Numbered from the stretch's first letter, positions 39,928 to 48,762 are shown. The stretch: DNA of 64,000 nt from Pigmentiphaga sp. H8 (GCF_003854895.1 NZ_CP033966.1:1054001-1118000), one strand, 5' to 3'. Numbers and translations are program-made. Notes: generated by a model not told the origin, from the letters alone.

Positions 39928-40869
39928 ATGTCGAAATCGTTGACCGCACTTTGCGCCGCCTTGATGGCGGCATCGCTGGCCGCCTGCGGGGGAGGCGGCG
40001 GCGACGATTCGGGTGGTGGCGGCGGAGGTGGAGGCGGCGGGGGCGGCGGCGATGGCAAGACGCTTAGCGAGAAGCAGATCTGGTACGGCCACGAGACGGC
40101 GTTCTCGGCCGTGTCCCTGCACCAGGCGTTCGAGCCCATGCTCGAGAACGGGATCGTCATCGGCCGGGACGGCACGCCCGAGTGCCTGGACGGCGGGACG
40201 GTCTCGGGCGTCTGGACCGATGCGGACGACAGCGGCACCCTGTCGGCCGGGGACTCGGTGGCGTTGACCATGAACGACTGTCGCGTGTCCGACAACGGCA
40301 TTCCGTTCACGGGCAAGGCGACGGTCGATTTCGACGAGGTGGAGGGCGACCTGCTGGAAGAGGAGTCGGACTGGACGCTGGGCGCCAGGGTCACGCTGGG
40401 TGAGGGCGCATCCTTCGACGGGACGTCCGCGGCGGGAACGGCATCGGTGAAGGCGTCCAACGACGTGAGTTCGGCCGAACCCAAGGGGCAGCGCGCCGAG
40501 TTCGATATTCCCGCAATCGTCCTGACCGAGGATGGCGGTGCCGTGACGATGAATTTCAAGGACTACGCCGTGGCCGTGGCCTACGATCCCACGACGGATG
40601 CCGATACCTATTCGCGCATCTCGTTCTCGGTCAGCGGCTCGGATCCGGTGCTCGGCCCTGACTATGCCTACGACGCGAGCATGACCGAGACGGTTCTCTT
40701 CTCGCATGAGGCGGGCGGTTTCCTGGAGGGTGCGTTCGCCACGAAGACCGCGGCCGAAACGATCACCACCCGCTTCCAGGCGAATGGCAACGCGCCGGGC
40801 ACGGTCACCTTCTCGTCCAGCCTGGGCGGCAGCAAGACGATGACCTACGGGGAATTCGACGACCTGTAA
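39928..40869 (+). CDS. Polyglycine-linked lipoprotein of unknown function
   Basis: This 313-residue predicted lipoprotein was not recognised beyond its architecture. The signal peptide ends in a lipobox with C20 (SLAAC), so it should be anchored in a membrane after lipidation. The mature N terminus is GGGGGDDS, followed by 13 glycines in a row (residues 29-41) coded by mixed GGN codons, a flexible tether. The remaining 270 residues are acidic, rich in Thr/Ser/Asp and strand-forming, with two cysteines (PECLDGG and MNDCRV) that could form a disulphide. AAGGAG lies upstream. It is a lone gene, convergent with a LuxR gene only 6 bases away. Confidence 0.75.
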   Translation: MSKSLTALCAALMAASLAACGGGGGDDSGGGGGGGGGGGGGDGKTLSEKQIWYGHETAFSAVSLHQAFEPMLENGIVIGRDGTPECLDGGTVSGVWTDADDSGTLSAGDSVALTMNDCRVSDNGIPFTGKATVDFDEVEGDLLEEESDWTLGARVTLGEGASFDGTSAAGTASVKASNDVSSAEPKGQRAEFDIPAIVLTEDGGAVTMNFKDYAVAVAYDPTTDADTYSRISFSVSGSDPVLGPDYAYDASMTETVLFSHEAGGFLEGAFATKTAAETITTRFQANGNAPGTVTFSSSLGGSKTMTYGEFDDL

Positions 40870-40875
40870 TCGCGA

Positions 40876-41970
40876 TCAGTCCCCCGGCGTCAGCAGGCCC
40901 AGGTGTCCCATCAGCCGCACCAGGTCTGCCTGCCGCCGGGTCTGGGTCTTGTCGAAGATCGATCGCAGCTGCGTACGCAGTGTGTTGAGCGAAACGTTCA
41001 GGGTTTCGGCAACGGTGGGCAGCGGATCGTCGTGCCGGGCCAGGTGATGGGCCAGGCGGATTTCCGCCGGCGTCAGCCGGAACAGGGTACGCAGCAGCGT
41101 GCCCCTCGGGGTGGGACGCCATTGCGGCCCCTGCGCGGCAAGCAGCGCCAGGGCGTCGCCGCCGCGCAGGTCCTGGGTGAGCGGACATGGCAGGACGATG
41201 AGCCGGCCGCCGTCCGGTAGCGCGAGCGAGCCGGCCGAGGGGGCCTCGGCGCCGTGGCCGCAGGCCCTGTCCAGCAGCCGGCGGATGGGCTGGGGCAGGC
41301 TGGAGGCGCGGGCGCCCAGGGGGCAGTCGGGCTGTTGCCGCCAGATGTCGCCCAGGTGGTTGGACTGCACGATGCGGCCGCGCGCGGAACAGACCAGCAG
41401 CGGGAAGCCGAGCCGGTCCAGCATGTGCCGCAGAAGCAGCGATTCGGCTTGTTGCTGGCGGAATCGAAGTTGCAGGTGCAAGGCGGTGCGCAGATGGGGC
41501 AACACGGCATGCATCAGCCGGGTCTCATCGTCGTCCAGCGGCGGACGGCCGTTTTCCCTTTGCACGGAAAAGGTGTACATGCGCTCTTCGTCCTGTCCCA
41601 GCGGGAGCAGGGCATAGGTGCCCAGGCCGTTCGGTTTCAGGAATTCCTGGTAGAAGGGTTCGCGCTGCAGGCGCGCCTGGCCATGGAATTCATAGTCCAC
41701 GTAGATGCGGCCCGCGGCAAGCAGCGGCGATGCCGCGCGGCCCGGGTCCAAGTCCTGCATCTCGTCGAAATGCGCGACCATCTTGGGCGGCATGCCGATG
41801 AGTTCATCGAGTTCCAGCGAGTCGGTGGGCGTATGGAGGGCCACCTGACCGGCGCTGGCCGCGCCGAGCGACAGGCTGATGTCCCGCAGCGACTGCCGCC
41901 ATTGGTCCTCCGAAAGGACGCCGTCATAGAGCCGCTCCAGCAAGTGGAGTGCAGTCCCTTTCGTATCCAT
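40876..41970 (-). CDS. LuxR-family transcriptional regulator
   Basis: This 364-residue protein has a C-terminal LuxR/GerE helix-turn-helix (residues about 300-355: LTPAEIRLAHHLARHDDPLPTVAETLNVSLNTLRTQLRSIFDKTQTRRQADLVRLM). A long N-terminal region has no recognisable autoinducer or receiver domain, but the segments MQDLDPGRAASPLLAAGRIYVDYEF and HLQLRFRQQQAESLLLRHMLDRLGFPLLVC suggest a PAS/GAF-like sensor. It resembles stand-alone LuxR proteins of unknown stimulus found widely in proteobacteria. The convergent neighbour is the polyglycine lipoprotein. Its target cannot be identified from sequence. Confidence 0.87.
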   Translation of the reverse strand: MDTKGTALHLLERLYDGVLSEDQWRQSLRDISLSLGAASAGQVALHTPTDSLELDELIGMPPKMVAHFDEMQDLDPGRAASPLLAAGRIYVDYEFHGQARLQREPFYQEFLKPNGLGTYALLPLGQDEERMYTFSVQRENGRPPLDDDETRLMHAVLPHLRTALHLQLRFRQQQAESLLLRHMLDRLGFPLLVCSARGRIVQSNHLGDIWRQQPDCPLGARASSLPQPIRRLLDRACGHGAEAPSAGSLALPDGGRLIVLPCPLTQDLRGGDALALLAAQGPQWRPTPRGTLLRTLFRLTPAEIRLAHHLARHDDPLPTVAETLNVSLNTLRTQLRSIFDKTQTRRQADLVRLMGHLGLLTPGD

Positions 41971-42097
41971 CGGTATATCTATTCTGTGTCCGGGGCGGAC
42001 CGCCGCGGCCGCAGATGCCTGGCGGAATTCCCGGGATGTGTCGAAGGGTAACAGTCACCATAGCCGCAAACGAGAGGCAAGCGCAACTCGTGCGGTT

Positions 42098-43027
42098 CTA
42101 CACCGGGCTGCCCAGTTCCCCCAGCCGCCCCGCGATCATGTCCACGCAGGCCCGGACGATGGGATCGGTCTGGTCGACATATTGGAGGCTGGCCTCGTCC
42201 GGCGCCTGCCGGCGAACGATGAACAGCGTGATGTGCATGCCCGGATCGGTGATGGGGCGCGCGACGACCTCGCCCCGTTCCAGTTCGCGGACGATGGCGC
42301 CCAGGGGCATGACGGCCGCCGCGGCGCCGCGTAGCACCAGGTCGCGCTGGCTGGTGATGGAATGCGTCTCGCACTGGATGCGGGGCTGCGCGCCTTTCTC
42401 GAAGGCGCTGGCCTCGACCAGCCGGCGCGCGACGTCGCGTTCGTTGCCCAGTACCAGCTCGTGCGCCAATACTTCGTCCATGGTGACGGGGCCGCAGGAA
42501 GGCGCCAGGTCGGCCCGGACCGTCAGCAGCAGTTGTTCCTTCAGCACCGGAGTGATCGACAGGCCGGGGCGGGACGCCACGGAATAGGCCAGCGCGGCAT
42601 CGATGTCCTTGCGCTCGAGCGCGTCCACCAGCAGGAAGCTCGGGTTCTCGTACAGCTGCAGGTCGATGTGGGGGTACCGCCGCTTCAGGGTCAGCAGCAG
42701 GTCCGAGCCGATCAGCAGCATGATGCTGGAGGTCAGCCCCAGGTTGAAGCGGACCGGCGCGGACTGGTCGGCGCGCCGCACGTCATCCTGGGTCCGCGCG
42801 ACCAGCTCGAAGATCTGGCGCGACCGTTCCAGCAGCAGGCTGCCGGCCGGCGTCGGGTCCACGCCGCGCGAATGCCGCGACAGCAGGGGCACGCCCAGGG
42901 CCGCTTCGAGTTCGCGCATGTGCGTGCCCAGGGCCGGCTGGGCGATGTGGAGCTGTTCGGCGGCGCGGGTGATGTTTCTCGTCTCCACGACCTTGGCGAA
43001 GTACTCGAGTCGCTTCAGCGTGATCAT
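42098..43027 (-). CDS. LysR-family transcriptional regulator (NAC/CynR-like)
   Basis: This 309-residue LysR protein begins MITLKRLEYFAKVVETRNITRAAEQLHIAQPALGTHMRELEAALGVPLLSR, close in style to the nitrogen-assimilation regulator NAC. The effector domain starts at RFNLGLTSSIMLL. The start at 43027 fits the family; a longer frame to 43090 adds residues that do not. It is co-directional with and downstream of the isochorismatase/Bug operon. That operon has an ATA-N9-TAT box, the motif used by NAC-type regulators, in its leader, so this protein is its likely controller. The effector is unknown. Confidence 0.89.
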   Translation of the reverse strand: MITLKRLEYFAKVVETRNITRAAEQLHIAQPALGTHMRELEAALGVPLLSRHSRGVDPTPAGSLLLERSRQIFELVARTQDDVRRADQSAPVRFNLGLTSSIMLLIGSDLLLTLKRRYPHIDLQLYENPSFLLVDALERKDIDAALAYSVASRPGLSITPVLKEQLLLTVRADLAPSCGPVTMDEVLAHELVLGNERDVARRLVEASAFEKGAQPRIQCETHSITSQRDLVLRGAAAAVMPLGAIVRELERGEVVARPITDPGMHITLFIVRRQAPDEASLQYVDQTDPIVRACVDMIAGRLGELGSPV

Positions 43028-43070
43028 AGGCGGCAGGCATGGGAGAGGCTCCGCCCTATAGTAGGACGAT

Positions 43071-43096
43071 TCCGCCGTGGCCGGCACCACGGCGGA
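43071..43096 (-). terminator. Hairpin downstream of the isochorismatase/Bug operon
   Basis: TCCGCCGTGG (43071-43080) and CCACGGCGGA (43087-43096) form a perfect 10-bp stem with the loop CCGGCA. It begins 18 bases after the Bug stop on the minus strand. No U-run follows, so it is an incomplete intrinsic terminator but a good 3'-end structure. Confidence 0.5.
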
Positions 43097-43113
43097 GGGC
43101 GTCCGGCCGGAAA

Positions 43114-44079
43114 CTACTGGGTCCCGGCCAGGCCCGCGCGCTCGACCATGCCGCTGAATCGGTCGATCTCGCGCCGCATGTAGTCTCCGTACTCGGCCAG
43201 GACGCGGCCGTCGGGGACGATGCCCAGGTCGGCCAGCTTGCGCCGCACGTCGGGCTGGGCCACGGCGTGGCGGGCGGCATCGGCCAGCTTGCGCAGGTGC
43301 CCGGGCGGCGTCCCGCGGGGCGCGAGCAGGCCGATGTCGGCGGTGAAGACATAGCCGGGCAGGCCGCTTTCCTCCAGCGTCGGCACGTCGGGCAACTGCG
43401 CGACGCGCGCCTTGCTGGTCACGCCCAGCAGACGCAGCCGGCCCGCGCGCACCAGGCCTTCTATCGAAGGCAGGCCGGCCAGCAGCATGTCGGCCGTTCC
43501 CGCCGCGACGGGGGCGGAAGGTTGTTCGCGGAACGGCACGTGCATGATGTCGATGCCGGCCGAGCGCCGGATTTCCTCGAACATGACGTGGTGCAGCGAA
43601 CCTATGCCTATGGTGCCGTAGGTGAGCTTGCCCGGAGCGGCCTTGGCCTGCGCCACCATCTCCTGGAACGAGTTGGCCTTCAGCGAGGGGCCGGCCGTCA
43701 GGAACAGCTGGGCGGCGCCCAGGAAGGCGATGGGCTCGAAACTGTCCATGCCCTGGTAGGGCAGCTTCTTGTACAGGGTGGGATTGATGGTGAGCGGGCT
43801 GGAGTCGGCCACCAGCAGGGTGTAGCCGTCGGGATTGGCCTTGGCCACCGATTCCAGCGCGATGATGCTGCCCGCGCCGGTCTTGTTCTCGACGGCGATG
43901 GGCTGCCCCAGCGAAGCCGACATGTGCTGGCCCACCAGGCGCGCGATGACGTCGGGCACGCCGCCGGTGGGCGCGGCCACCACCATCTTGATCGGACGGC
44001 TGGGAAACCCGGCGTCGGTATGGCCCGTGGCGGGGGACAACGCCAGCAGCACGGCGGCGAAAAGGGCTGGCTTTTTCAT
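43114..44079 (-). CDS. Bug-family periplasmic solute receptor
   Basis: This 321-residue exported receptor has a signal peptide ending near TGHTDAG (residue 24). Core segments are FPSRPIKMVVAAPTGGVPD, AVENKTGAGS, PDGYTLLVADSSPL, YKKLPYQGMDSFEPI and VPFREQ. The last replaces the VPYKG of its seven relatives in the window and suggests a different ligand. The start is one base after the isochorismatase stop, so the pair is translationally coupled. The operon probably takes up and hydrolyses an amide such as N-carbamoyl or maleamate-type compounds (inference). Confidence 0.93.
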   Translation of the reverse strand: MKKPALFAAVLLALSPATGHTDAGFPSRPIKMVVAAPTGGVPDVIARLVGQHMSASLGQPIAVENKTGAGSIIALESVAKANPDGYTLLVADSSPLTINPTLYKKLPYQGMDSFEPIAFLGAAQLFLTAGPSLKANSFQEMVAQAKAAPGKLTYGTIGIGSLHHVMFEEIRRSAGIDIMHVPFREQPSAPVAAGTADMLLAGLPSIEGLVRAGRLRLLGVTSKARVAQLPDVPTLEESGLPGYVFTADIGLLAPRGTPPGHLRKLADAARHAVAQPDVRRKLADLGIVPDGRVLAEYGDYMRREIDRFSGMVERAGLAGTQ

Positions 44080-44080
44080 G

Positions 44081-44734
44081 TCAGGCCTCCACCGGCTGGG
44101 TGGCGCGGGAAAGATGGGCGAGGACTTCTTCCAGCGGGACGACGTCGCCGTACTTCGCATCCATGTCGAGCAGGCTCTGGCGATGGGCCGCGCCGGACCG
44201 GTCGCCCACGGCCTCGGGCGCGACGATGGGCCGGAAGCCGCTCTGCACCGCGTCCACCACCGTCGCCCGGACGCAGCCGCTGGTGGTGCAGCCGGTCACG
44301 ATCACGGTGTCCACGCCTTGCGAGACCAGGCGCGCGGCCAGGTCCGTGCCGGCGAAGCAGCTCGCGTATTTCTTGGACATGATCGAGTCGCCGTCCACCG
44401 TATCCAGGCGCGGATCGAGCCGGACGTTGTCGCTGCCTTCCATCAGGCTGGCCATGCCGCCCATCTTGCGCTGCCAGACGCCGGCGTCCGACAGGTCGGC
44501 CCGGTAGCCTACCGTGAAGAAATGGATGGGCGCGCCGATCCGGCGGCACGCGGCGACGAGACGGTTGGTGGCGAGCACCGCCTGCCCCAGGTCGGCGCCC
44601 AGGGGCTGCGCCGGGTCCGTGAAGCCGCGGATCATGTCGACGACGATCAGCGCGCAGTGGCGCCCGAAACCGATGCGGCGACCGAAGCCCTTTTCCTTGA
44701 ACAAGGGGTCGTCGATCTGCAAGTCCTGGTCCAT
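44081..44734 (-). CDS. Isochorismatase-family cysteine hydrolase
   Basis: This 217-residue enzyme of the isochorismatase-like amidohydrolase fold has the catalytic triad D33 (LIVVDMIRGF), a lysine at 121/122 (SKKYASCF) and the nucleophile C154 (GCTTSGCVRAT). The cis-peptide loop VTGCTTSG is typical. The closest named groups are N-carbamoylsarcosine amidase and maleamate amidohydrolase. The start at 44734 is fixed by a strong GGAGGAG six bases upstream. A longer frame to 44842 would engulf the LysR-type box and was rejected. It is followed by a Bug gene. Confidence 0.9.
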   Translation of the reverse strand: MDQDLQIDDPLFKEKGFGRRIGFGRHCALIVVDMIRGFTDPAQPLGADLGQAVLATNRLVAACRRIGAPIHFFTVGYRADLSDAGVWQRKMGGMASLMEGSDNVRLDPRLDTVDGDSIMSKKYASCFAGTDLAARLVSQGVDTVIVTGCTTSGCVRATVVDAVQSGFRPIVAPEAVGDRSGAAHRQSLLDMDAKYGDVVPLEEVLAHLSRATQPVEA

Positions 44735-44829
44735 TTCTCCTCCGTGGAATGTGAACGGCCACTCGGTGGCTCTGGAGGAGAATTGGACCGCGCCGGAGGC
44801 GGCCCTGTCCAAGACGGGTTTCGGCTGGA

Positions 44830-44852
44830 AGCCATACGCCAAGGGTATGGCT
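44830..44852. promoter_or_regulatory. LysR/NAC-type box ATAC-N7-GTAT
   Basis: AGCCATAC (44830-44837) and GTATGGCT (44845-44852) are perfect 8-base inverted arms with a 7-base centre. This contains ATA-N9-TAT and T-N11-A, the patterns bound by NAC-like and other LysR proteins. It lies about 100 bases upstream of the isochorismatase start and 13 bases past the TonB-receptor stop. Confidence 0.6.
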
Positions 44853-44864
44853 GGCGCCGGCGGG

Positions 44865-46967
44865 CTAGAACTTGTAGGTGGCGCTGGCGATGATGCTGCG
44901 GCGCGCGCCGTACCAGCAGTCCCCGCGCGACAGGCACGTCGCGACGTAGGTCTTGTCGGTCAGGTTGTTCAGGTTGAGCGCGTAGCGCCAGTGGTCGGTC
45001 TCGTACGAGACCATGGCGTCGAACAGCGTGACCGAGGGCGTGGTGGGAGCCACGCCGTCGCGGAAGGAACTCATCCAGCGTACCCCGGCGCCCAGCGCGA
45101 AGCCGTTCACGTCGCCCACGGCGAAGCGCCATTTGCCCCACGCCGCGGCCTGGTGGCGCGGCATGCCTTCGAGCGACTTGTCCAGGTCGATATAGTTGTA
45201 GTGCGCGATCAGGTCGAACGTGCGGGTAATCGCGCCGCGGTATTCGAGTTCCAGGCCCTTGGTCTTGGTCGCGCCCACCTGGACGGAATAGAGCGGATTG
45301 GTCGGGTCGCCCGCCAACTGGTTCTTTTCCTTGAGCTGGTAGACCGAAGCGGTGGCCATCCGCCGGCCGTCGGCCGACTGGTGCTTGACGCCCACTTCCC
45401 ACTGTTCGCCGCGCAGGGGCTTGAAGCGCGCGCCGCCCTTGTCGGTGCCGGGCACGGGCGTGAAGGATTCGCTGTAGTTGATGTAGGGCGCCAGGCCGTT
45501 GTCGGCCACGTACATCACGCCCAGGCGCTTGGTCGTGGCGTTGTCTTTTTCGTCGGCGCTGCCGGCCAGTCCGGCGGTGGCGCGGTCGTGGCGGATGCCG
45601 GCGGCCACGATCCAGTGCTTGCCTATCTTCATCTGGTCCTGCAGGTACAGGCCTGCCTGGCGCAGCGTGTAGCGCGGCTCGTCGGTCAGCTCGGGCGGCG
45701 TGTAGTTGCCGTAGACCGGATCGTAGGCGTCGATGGTGCCGCCGTCGGCGGTGCCGCTGCGGCGGTCGCGGCGGTAGCGGGTCCAGTCGAAACCCAGCAG
45801 GACCTGGTGCTGCACGATGCCGGTCTGCAGCTTGCCGGTCAGGTGCTGGTCCAGCGTGTCGATGCGCACCTTGGTGAAGGCGTCGTCCGCATAGCGGCCG
45901 ATGCGGCGCTGGTTGACCGGGTCGGCGGCCCAGCCGCCGGGCTCGGTGAACGAGTCCGCGTAATGCGTCAGGTAGTCCACCTTGTTGTTGGCATGGCGAA
46001 AGCCCTGGCTGAAGGACCACTGGTCGTTGAAGCGGTGCTCGAACAGCCAGCCGAACGAGGTGCGGCGCGAATCGTAGCGGTCGTGGCCGGGTTCGCCGAT
46101 GAAGCGGCTGGTGGGTATCCTGCCGTTGGGATTGTCGGTGCGCATGCCCGACCAGGGCATGAACTGCGCGGTCGAGCCGCTTTCATCCTTCTGCCACAGG
46201 CCTTGCAGCGTGAGCGAGGTCGACGCGCTGGGGCGCCACGTCAGCGAGGGCATGACCAGGCTGCGGTTGTCCTTCACATGATCGACCTGGGTGTCGGCAT
46301 CGCGCTTGAGCGCGACGAGCCGGTACAGCCACTGTCCGTCGGCCGTCAGCGGGCCGGTCAGGTCCACCTGGGCCTGCTTGCGGCCGCGGTTGCCCAGCTG
46401 TATGCCCGCTTCGCCCTGGAACTCGGCCTGCGGGCGCTTGCTGACCATGTTGATGATGCCGCCCGTGCTGCCCTGGCCGTACAGCATGGCCGCCGGTCCG
46501 CGCAGGACCTCCAGGCGCTCCAGCGTATAGGGCTCGGTGCGGGTCGTGCTGGTGTAGTAGTCGTAGTGCTGGCGCAGCCCGTCCAGGTACAGCGTGGGTT
46601 CGGTGCCGCGTATGCGGACCGAGTCGGCGCGCGAGTCGATGCCGTAGGCGTCGGACCGCACGCCGGCCGCGTAGCCGAGCGCGTCCTGCAGGTTGGTGGC
46701 CCCCTGGTCCGTCAACTGGTCGCGCGTGACCACGGTGACCGACTGCGGCGTTTCGTGCAATGGCGTGTCCGTCTTGGTGGCGGTGGCCGAGCGCTTGGCG
46801 GCGTAGCCGTAGACGGGACCGGTGGCGGTCTCGCGCTCGGGGGTGGCTTGGACGCGGATTTCCTGCAGGGTGGCCGGTTCGGTGGTCTGCGCGGGCAGGG
46901 CGGCGGGAAGCGCGCCCAGCGCGGCGGCCAGGCCCGCGCGGCACAGCGGAGTGGAGAAGGGTGGCAT
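44865..46967 (-). CDS. TonB-dependent siderophore receptor
   Basis: This 700-residue outer-membrane receptor has a signal peptide (cleavage near LPAQ, residue 27). A TonB-box-like start is followed by a plug domain from about residue 65 (PQSVTVVTRDQLTDQGATNLQDALGYAAGV, SVRIRGTEPTLYLDG, ERLEVLRGPAAMLYGQGSTGGIINMVSKRP). A 22-strand barrel ends with the outer-membrane terminal phenylalanine SATYKF. It resembles FhuA/FoxA-type ferric hydroxamate or other siderophore receptors. A Fur-like palindrome lies 40 bases upstream, so iron-starvation induction is expected. No siderophore biosynthesis gene or TonB partner is adjacent. Confidence 0.95.
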   Translation of the reverse strand: MPPFSTPLCRAGLAAALGALPAALPAQTTEPATLQEIRVQATPERETATGPVYGYAAKRSATATKTDTPLHETPQSVTVVTRDQLTDQGATNLQDALGYAAGVRSDAYGIDSRADSVRIRGTEPTLYLDGLRQHYDYYTSTTRTEPYTLERLEVLRGPAAMLYGQGSTGGIINMVSKRPQAEFQGEAGIQLGNRGRKQAQVDLTGPLTADGQWLYRLVALKRDADTQVDHVKDNRSLVMPSLTWRPSASTSLTLQGLWQKDESGSTAQFMPWSGMRTDNPNGRIPTSRFIGEPGHDRYDSRRTSFGWLFEHRFNDQWSFSQGFRHANNKVDYLTHYADSFTEPGGWAADPVNQRRIGRYADDAFTKVRIDTLDQHLTGKLQTGIVQHQVLLGFDWTRYRRDRRSGTADGGTIDAYDPVYGNYTPPELTDEPRYTLRQAGLYLQDQMKIGKHWIVAAGIRHDRATAGLAGSADEKDNATTKRLGVMYVADNGLAPYINYSESFTPVPGTDKGGARFKPLRGEQWEVGVKHQSADGRRMATASVYQLKEKNQLAGDPTNPLYSVQVGATKTKGLELEYRGAITRTFDLIAHYNYIDLDKSLEGMPRHQAAAWGKWRFAVGDVNGFALGAGVRWMSSFRDGVAPTTPSVTLFDAMVSYETDHWRYALNLNNLTDKTYVATCLSRGDCWYGARRSIIASATYKF

Positions 46968-47007
46968 GGGAACGATGTCCGACGTGGGTGGGAAATAAAT
47001 CTTTTAA

Positions 47008-47022
47008 TGATAATTATTATCA
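47008..47022 (-). promoter_or_regulatory. Fur box of the TonB receptor gene
   Basis: TGATAATTATTATCA is a near-perfect match to the central repeat of the Fur consensus (GATAAT-n-ATTATC). On the minus strand it overlaps TTGATA (47023-47018), which can serve as the -35 hexamer, with A/T-rich -10 candidates 16-18 bases on. Fur with iron would block this promoter. Confidence 0.8.
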
Positions 47023-47084
47023 ATTCTATTTCAACAATGAAGTTGTAAGAGTCGGATCGTTCGGGGCAGCTTGCGGAGGGCGAT

Positions 47085-47106
47085 AAAAAGCGGCCTGGAA
47101 GGCCGC
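47085..47106 (-). terminator. Rho-independent terminator of tupBCA
   Basis: On the minus strand GCGGCCT-tcc-AGGCCGC is followed directly by TTTTT, a textbook intrinsic terminator. A second GC-rich stem (GGCCCGGC/GCCGGGCC, 47127-47147) precedes it, close to the tupA stop. It separates the tungstate operon from the TonB receptor gene. Confidence 0.85.
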
Positions 47107-47152
47107 CCGGACGAGCGCTCGGCAAGGGCCCGGCGCGAGGCCGGGCCGGCCG

Positions 47153-47977
47153 TCACGGCTTGGCGTTGGGGAAGAACAGCTGCTGGCCGTCGATCTTGTA
47201 GCTGGCGATGGTCTGCTGGCCGGCCGGCGAAATGACCCAGTCCACGAACTTCTGGGCGGCCGCGACCTTGACGTGCGGATGCTTGGCCGGATTGACCACC
47301 ATCACCCCATACTGGTTGAACAGGCGCTCGTCCCCTTCCACGAGCACGGTCAGCTTGCCCCGGTTCTTGAAGCTGAGCCAGGTGCCGCGGTCCGACAGCA
47401 CGTAGGCGCCGGTGGACGACGCCATGTTCAGCGCGGGTCCCATGCCGCAGCCGCAGGCCTTATAGCCGTTGCCCTTCTTGTCGTCCAGGCCGGCTGCCTT
47501 CCAGTAGCGAAGCTCGGCCGAATGCGTGCCGCTCTTGTCGCCGCGGGAGATGAATTCGGCATTCGCCGCCGACAGTTTCTTCAGTGCCTGGACGATGTCC
47601 TTGCCCTTGACGCCGGCGGGGTCGGCGGCGGGACCGATCAGCACGAAATCGTTGTACATGACCGGATAGCGTTTCACGCCGTAGCCCTCGGCGATGAATT
47701 TCTCCTCGGCGGCCTGGTCGTGCACGAACAGCACGTCGGCATCCCCGCGCCGGCCAGTGTCCAGCGCCTGGCCCGTACCCTGCGCGACCACCTTGATGTC
47801 GATGCCGCTGGCCTTCTTGAAGGCGGGCAGCAGGTGGGCGAACAGGCCAGATTGCTCGGTGGACGTGGTCGAGGCCATGACGATGGTCTCGGCGGCGGCG
47901 GGCAGGCTGGCCAGGGCGGCGGCCGCGGGCAGCAGACAGCCCAGGACCAGGGGACGCAGGCGGTGGAAGAGCTTCAT
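47153..47977 (-). CDS. tupA: Tungstate/molybdate ABC transporter substrate-binding protein
   Basis: This 274-residue periplasmic binding protein is of the TupA type. The signal peptide ends near AAAET (residue 30). The TupA signature MASTTSTEQSGLFAHLLPAF comes directly after it, whereas ModA proteins start differently. Other segments are GTGQALDTGRRGDADVLFVHD and FISRGDKSGTHSAELRYWKAAG, the oxyanion site. TupA binds tungstate tightly. It is the last gene of tupBCA and overlaps the ATPase gene by ATGA. The neighbouring formate dehydrogenase suggests tungstate, or molybdate, feeds that enzyme. Confidence 0.92.
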   Translation of the reverse strand: MKLFHRLRPLVLGCLLPAAAALASLPAAAETIVMASTTSTEQSGLFAHLLPAFKKASGIDIKVVAQGTGQALDTGRRGDADVLFVHDQAAEEKFIAEGYGVKRYPVMYNDFVLIGPAADPAGVKGKDIVQALKKLSAANAEFISRGDKSGTHSAELRYWKAAGLDDKKGNGYKACGCGMGPALNMASSTGAYVLSDRGTWLSFKNRGKLTVLVEGDERLFNQYGVMVVNPAKHPHVKVAAAQKFVDWVISPAGQQTIASYKIDGQQLFFPNAKP

Positions 47978-48762
47978 ATTTTTTCTCCTTTGACGAAAAG
48001 ACCGGCTTCGTCGGGCAGCGGCCCGTTGAAGAAGGCGTGGACGGGAAGGTCCGCCAGGACGCGCCCCCGCTCCAGATAGACCACGCGGCTGGCCAGGCGC
48101 TTGACCTGTCCCAGGTTGTGGCTGCTGAACACCATGGTCATCGTGCGTCCCGAGCGGGGCTGCGCGAATTCCTGCATCAAGGATTCGACCTCGCGCTTGG
48201 CGTGTGGGTCGAGATTGGCGGTGGGTTCGTCCAGCAGCAGGGCATCCGCGTCCATGGCCCAGGCCTGGGCCAGCGCCACGCGCTGCTGCTGTCCGCCGGA
48301 CAGCGCCTTGGCGTTGCGGCCGGCCAGTTCGGCCATGTCGACGCGCGCCAGCGCGTCCACGGCGGACTGGCGCGCCTGGCGCCAGCCCACGCCCCGTAGC
48401 CACAGCCCCAGCGCGACATTGTTCCGTACCGAGGTACGCAGCATGTGCGGCCGCTGGAACACCAGGGCTTGCCGGTTGCGCGGCAGACAGGAGACGGTGC
48501 CCGAGGTGGGGGCGAGCAGGCCGTGCAGCACGCGCAGCAGCGTGCTCTTGCCGCTGCCGTTCGTGCCGACCAGGGCGACGCGTTCGCCCGCGTGGATGGA
48601 CAGGTCGACCCCGTGCAGCGCGCGCACCTGCCCGTAGTGCAGATCGACGTCGCGCAGCGAGAACAGGGCCGGAGCAGGGGCCGGCTCCCGTACGTCCGCC
48701 ATGGCCGGAAGGGCGAGAGCCGGGTCGACGTCCAGGGGCATGATCGAGGCCGCGCGCTTCAT
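47974..48762 (-). CDS. tupC: Tungstate ABC transporter ATP-binding protein
   Basis: This 262-residue ATPase has the Walker A GTNGSGKST, Q-loop LVFQRPHML, signature LSGGQQQR, Walker B ALLLDEPTANLD and H-loop SSHNLG, all intact. The start MKRAAS at 48762 is inferred from its ATGA overlap with the permease stop; later Mets are possible. It energises oxyanion uptake at the inner membrane together with the adjacent permease and TupA. No C-terminal molybdate-sensing domain is present, in line with the Tup rather than Mod type. Confidence 0.91.
   Translation of the reverse strand: MKRAASIMPLDVDPALALPAMADVREPAPAPALFSLRDVDLHYGQVRALHGVDLSIHAGERVALVGTNGSGKSTLLRVLHGLLAPTSGTVSCLPRNRQALVFQRPHMLRTSVRNNVALGLWLRGVGWRQARQSAVDALARVDMAELAGRNAKALSGGQQQRVALAQAWAMDADALLLDEPTANLDPHAKREVESLMQEFAQPRSGRTMTMVFSSHNLGQVKRLASRVVYLERGRVLADLPVHAFFNGPLPDEAGLFVKGEKI

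Noticed and set aside
44735..44842. Longer start for the isochorismatase gene
   Set aside because: A GGAGGAG ribosome site fixes the start at 44734, and the upstream segment contains the LysR-type dyad.
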